A stretch of DNA of 64,000 nt from Sinotaia quadrata (lineage: Eukaryota > Mollusca > Gastropoda > Architaenioglossa > Viviparidae): NCBI GenBank assembly GCA_028829895.1, contig CM054179.1, positions 104,474,375 through 104,538,374 of the forward strand. Direction: 5' to 3'. A program made the translations under genes and the position numbers. The notes below the pieces were generated by a model. That model saw only the letters and a list, made by a program, of their open reading frames with translations. It was not told the origin of the DNA and ran no database searches. How positions within the stretch are numbered: the stretch's first letter is position 1; the number at the start of each line of letters is the position of its first letter. Below, one piece after another: positions 61,049-64,000 of this stretch.

Positions 61049-61193
61049 TTTCTTACGTTGTGTGTGATCATCTTTCATCCGATAATTTCTTTTTATATGC
61101 AAAGGTATGTTAATGTACTTTATCATACGTACACAACTTAAAAATCCCATTTTTGCGCATTCAGATTGCAAGACCAAGAAGTGTATATATCTA
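61049..61193. other. Unique DNA
   Basis: Nothing recognised. Confidence 0.4.
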
Positions 61194-61412
61194 TTAGGTG
61201 TAAGCAGTAATTGTTTAAAGTGTACAATACAGGTAAATGTATATTTGACAGAATGAAGTTTGTGTACCTATTAGTTGTAAATAGTACATTTTTATAGTGA
61301 ACAATTTAGGAAAATGTATATTTGACAGATTGAATTTTGTGTACCTATTAAATGCAAGCAGTATCTTTTTTTCAGTGAACAATACAGGGAAATACATATT
61401 TGACAAAATGAC
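61194..61412. repeat. Tandem repeat, ~78-bp unit, ~3 copies
   Basis: Diverged copies with GTGTACCTATTA, AACAATACAGG and AAATGTATATTTGACAGA. Minus-strand frames follow the repeat. Confidence 0.88.
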
Positions 61413-61497
61413 CGGAACTCTTTTGGCGTTCTTACAGTCAATCCAAAATTATAGTTAGCAACTGAGACATTGTCTAGGTAGAATGTTCCAGCAAGAG

Positions 61498-61733
61498 TGT
61501 GAATCATCTACCAAAGACTCTTGAATCATCTACCAAAGACTCTTGAATCATCTACCAAAGACTCTTGAATCATCTACCAAAGACTCTTGAATCATCTACC
61601 AAAGACTCTTGAATCGTCTACCAATGTCTCACTGAATCAAAGACTCTTGAATCATCTACCAAAGACTCTTGAATCGTCTACCAAAGTCTATTGAATCATC
61701 TACCAAAGTCTATTGAATCATCTACCAAAGTCT
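61498..61733. repeat. Minisatellite, 22-bp unit, ~10 copies
   Basis: Copies of GAATCATCTACCAAAGACTC ending TT, with GTCTATT and CGTCTAC variants and one partial copy. Confidence 0.95.
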
Positions 61734-62611
61734 CAGTATTCTTTGGGCTTCTCGTAACTCTATTTTATTACATACAGATCTATTGCTTACTTGATACCAA
61801 CTACTTTTTTTCTCTCTCGAGGATACATCTGTCTATTGTTTGAATCAAAACGCGAGAACACTGTTGACTGGAAGGACTTTTGATATCAAAGACAAGAAGA
61901 ATATTTTTTTAATATTATTTTATTTTCCATTTTACCTAGCTGTAAGAAAATATTTTTAAAAAATAATTTCTACTTGTACATTCTGTAGATTTATTTTTAC
62001 TCGGTGTAAAATTTCCATTCTGGAAAACAATTCTTTTCATTTATTTGAACTGTGGGATAACTGCTGTACTTTCAGATGTCATTATATTGTGGATGCAGGT
62101 CGAGAATGTTTCCATCAAGCAGACCAGGCTTCTTCCATTATTTAAATTATTTTTTGTAGAGCAATTATATAACTGTGGTATTATATTTGTGGATATAACA
62201 TTAGTTATATATGACTGGCTGTCCATTTTGCTGTTGAGTAAATCCAAATATATTTACACAGAGGCTTTGGACATGCGTTGTCTTAGCAAATGTTAGATTG
62301 TCTTTAGTTTGTCCAATCACAGTTATACTTGTACTGGTTTGAGAGCACACTAGACCTAATATGTCTGGCTATGTCATCAAAGCCCTCTGGGAATTTTGCA
62401 CAAAGTACTTATCGATTGGAGTGCATATTTCACTCACATCTTACATATATAAAGAGTAAATCACATAAAGTGAGAACAATACCTGTTTTACAATAGTTGT
62501 CATGTACAGCTGGGTTTCTACGCCTACTAAGTCTACTAAGCCTTTTTCTAGTTTAACTCTTAGTGTTGTTTCACACAAAACGATACAATCATTACGTAAT
62601 AATGCCATTTC
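61734..62611. other. Unique AT-rich DNA
   Basis: No gene recognised. Frames open on both strands at 62041-62296 have no domain. Confidence 0.45.
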
Positions 62612-62945
62612 ACTCGTACTATGCTGAGGTTGGTCACCATTTTACTCGTACTATGCTGAGGTTGGTCACCATTTCACTCGTACTATGCTGAGGTTGGTCA
62701 CCATTTTACTCGTACTAACTGTGCTGAGGTTGGTCACCATTTTATTTGTACTAACTATGCTGAGGTTGATCACCATTTTATTTGTACTAACTATGCTGAG
62801 GTTGATCAACTTTTTTATTTGTACTAACTGTGCTGAGGTTGATCACCATTTAACTGGTATCAACTATGCTGAGGTTGGTCACCATTTTATTTTTGTACTA
62901 ACTCTCCTTAGATTGGCCACTATTTTACTCGTACTATGCTGTCAC
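62612..62945. repeat. Minisatellite, 32/36-bp units, ~10 copies
   Basis: Copies of CTATGCTGAGGTTGGTCACC followed by ATTTTACTCGTA. The right copies gain CTAA (36 bp) and have TTATTTG in place of TTACTCG. Confidence 0.94.
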
Positions 62946-63374
62946 CTACCCTTAACCAGCAATCATGTCGGAGAAGACACACCATCCTAACTATACAGTC
63001 TCTCCAGCAGTTCCCAGATAGGGAGAAAATGACTACTTGATAATTATAATTAATTTAGGCAGCTTGCGCTCGTAACTAAGCTGATTCATCAAAGTTTGCA
63101 CTCATATCAAAGCCATCAGACTGTTTTATAGATTTTAACATTAGATATATAAGTATTGACATGAAGACAGTAGATTTGCTGTGTCACTTGTAAACATTTT
63201 TTCCCTGTTGCATTTAATTCTCAGACATTTTAGGCAATCTTAACCAAGCATTGCGTTATTTGTTAAAATTATCAATTTGTTCACCAGATCGTCTGTTCAT
63301 TCTCTAAATGTCTGTCTGTCCACACTTGATTAAGCGTCTGTCTGGTCTGCAACCAATCAAATCAATTGCTGATT
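62946..63374. other. Unique DNA
   Basis: No gene recognised. Confidence 0.45.
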
Positions 63375-63423
63375 GGCTCGTGTTTTTGGCTTGTGTATTT
63401 GGCTCGTGTTTTTGGCTTGTGTG
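63375..63423. repeat. Short duplication, ~25 bp x2
   Basis: GGCTCGTGTTTTTGGCTTGT occurs twice in tandem. Confidence 0.88.
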
Positions 63424-63736
63424 GTGTGAGAGACAGTGACTATGAGGCACGATTCCACCACTCGCTGTCGTTTTTACCCACCAAATAACCACAGAACACA
63501 AAACTTAATTGACTGGTTTGTAATATGTCTCTTGCACCAGCTTTCTGGAAAGCCAGCATCCATCTTGGGCCAAAGGTTGACATGGATATGCAGCTATCAC
63601 TAGTCGTCTGTATTTATACAATCACACAGAAATTAACTTAAAGTTTTCCTCCTTGTTTAGCTCAGGCAATCCGAGCTCCACCAAACCATCTCTTGGAATT
63701 GCAGTCTCGTTATTTGAGCTGTTCCTTGGATTTATT

Positions 63737-63737
<1 letters not shown>
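63424..63737. other. Unique DNA
   Basis: No gene recognised. Confidence 0.45.

Positions 63738-63826
<89 letters not shown>
63738..63826. repeat. (CA)n microsatellite
   Basis: Uninterrupted (CA)n of about 44 repeats. Confidence 0.98.
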
Positions 63827-63828
<2 letters not shown>

Positions 63829-63885
63829 CTTACACAACAGCAGTTGAGTGTTACGCATTGTGATTTCGTGATGACAAGGTCAGAT

Positions 63886-64000
63886 GCAAAGTGGAAGACA
63901 GACTGCCCTCCTTTTCAGGCTTCACAGGCTGAGCTGTCGAGGCGCGTTTGATGGAAGGGTGGAAAGAAAACTTGCCCTACCTCTTAGGCTACACGGGCTG
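63886..64000. repeat. Start of a ~65-70-bp tandem repeat at the edge
   Basis: Two imperfect copies with GTGGAA(A/G), TGCCCT(C/A)C and CAGGCTG or CGGGCTG. The array is probably cut by the window end. Confidence 0.6.

Overview
This is eukaryotic, repeat-dominated, non-coding DNA. No reading frame reaches 160 codons, and the longest ones lie in tandem repeats. There are no operons, RNA operons or prokaryotic signals. The AT-rich background, long (CA)n, (GATA)n and (TTTC)n tracts, abundant minisatellites, tRNA-derived SINE-like heads and a decayed copy of an invertebrate multi-copy ORF suggest an invertebrate animal. A mollusc, possibly a gastropod, is my best guess, but this is inference and not proof.

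Layout. 1-14 kb: dense minisatellites (units of about 22-54 bp) separated by unique AT-rich DNA; one copy of a dispersed repeat lies in reverse orientation at 171-502. 14-19 kb: a candidate solo LTR with a TATA box (14071-14455), mostly unique DNA, a weak unrecognised ORF (17511-17885) and a (TG)n tract next to a tRNA-like SINE head. 19-28 kb: more tandem arrays, including an 89-bp array, and the clearest coding remnant of the window, a frame-broken minus-strand copy of a multi-copy invertebrate ORF family (23403-24388). 28-45 kb: mostly unique DNA with purine tracts, microsatellites, two more copies of the dispersed repeat (33887-34297 and 44612-45005) and two more tRNA-like segments. 45-54 kb: minisatellites and some GC-richer islands that could be regulatory. 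54.9-57.6 kb: a very uniform 55-bp satellite, 45 units long, with a repeated pattern of variants (higher-order structure). 57.9-64 kb: further minisatellites and microsatellites up to the window end.

I see no intact gene, so there is no gene network to describe. The window reads as an intergenic or intronic desert. By adding up my own coordinates, roughly a quarter of it is tandem repeat. The observations that stand out are the higher-order 55-bp satellite, the three-copy dispersed repeat, the candidate solo LTR and the broken ORF.
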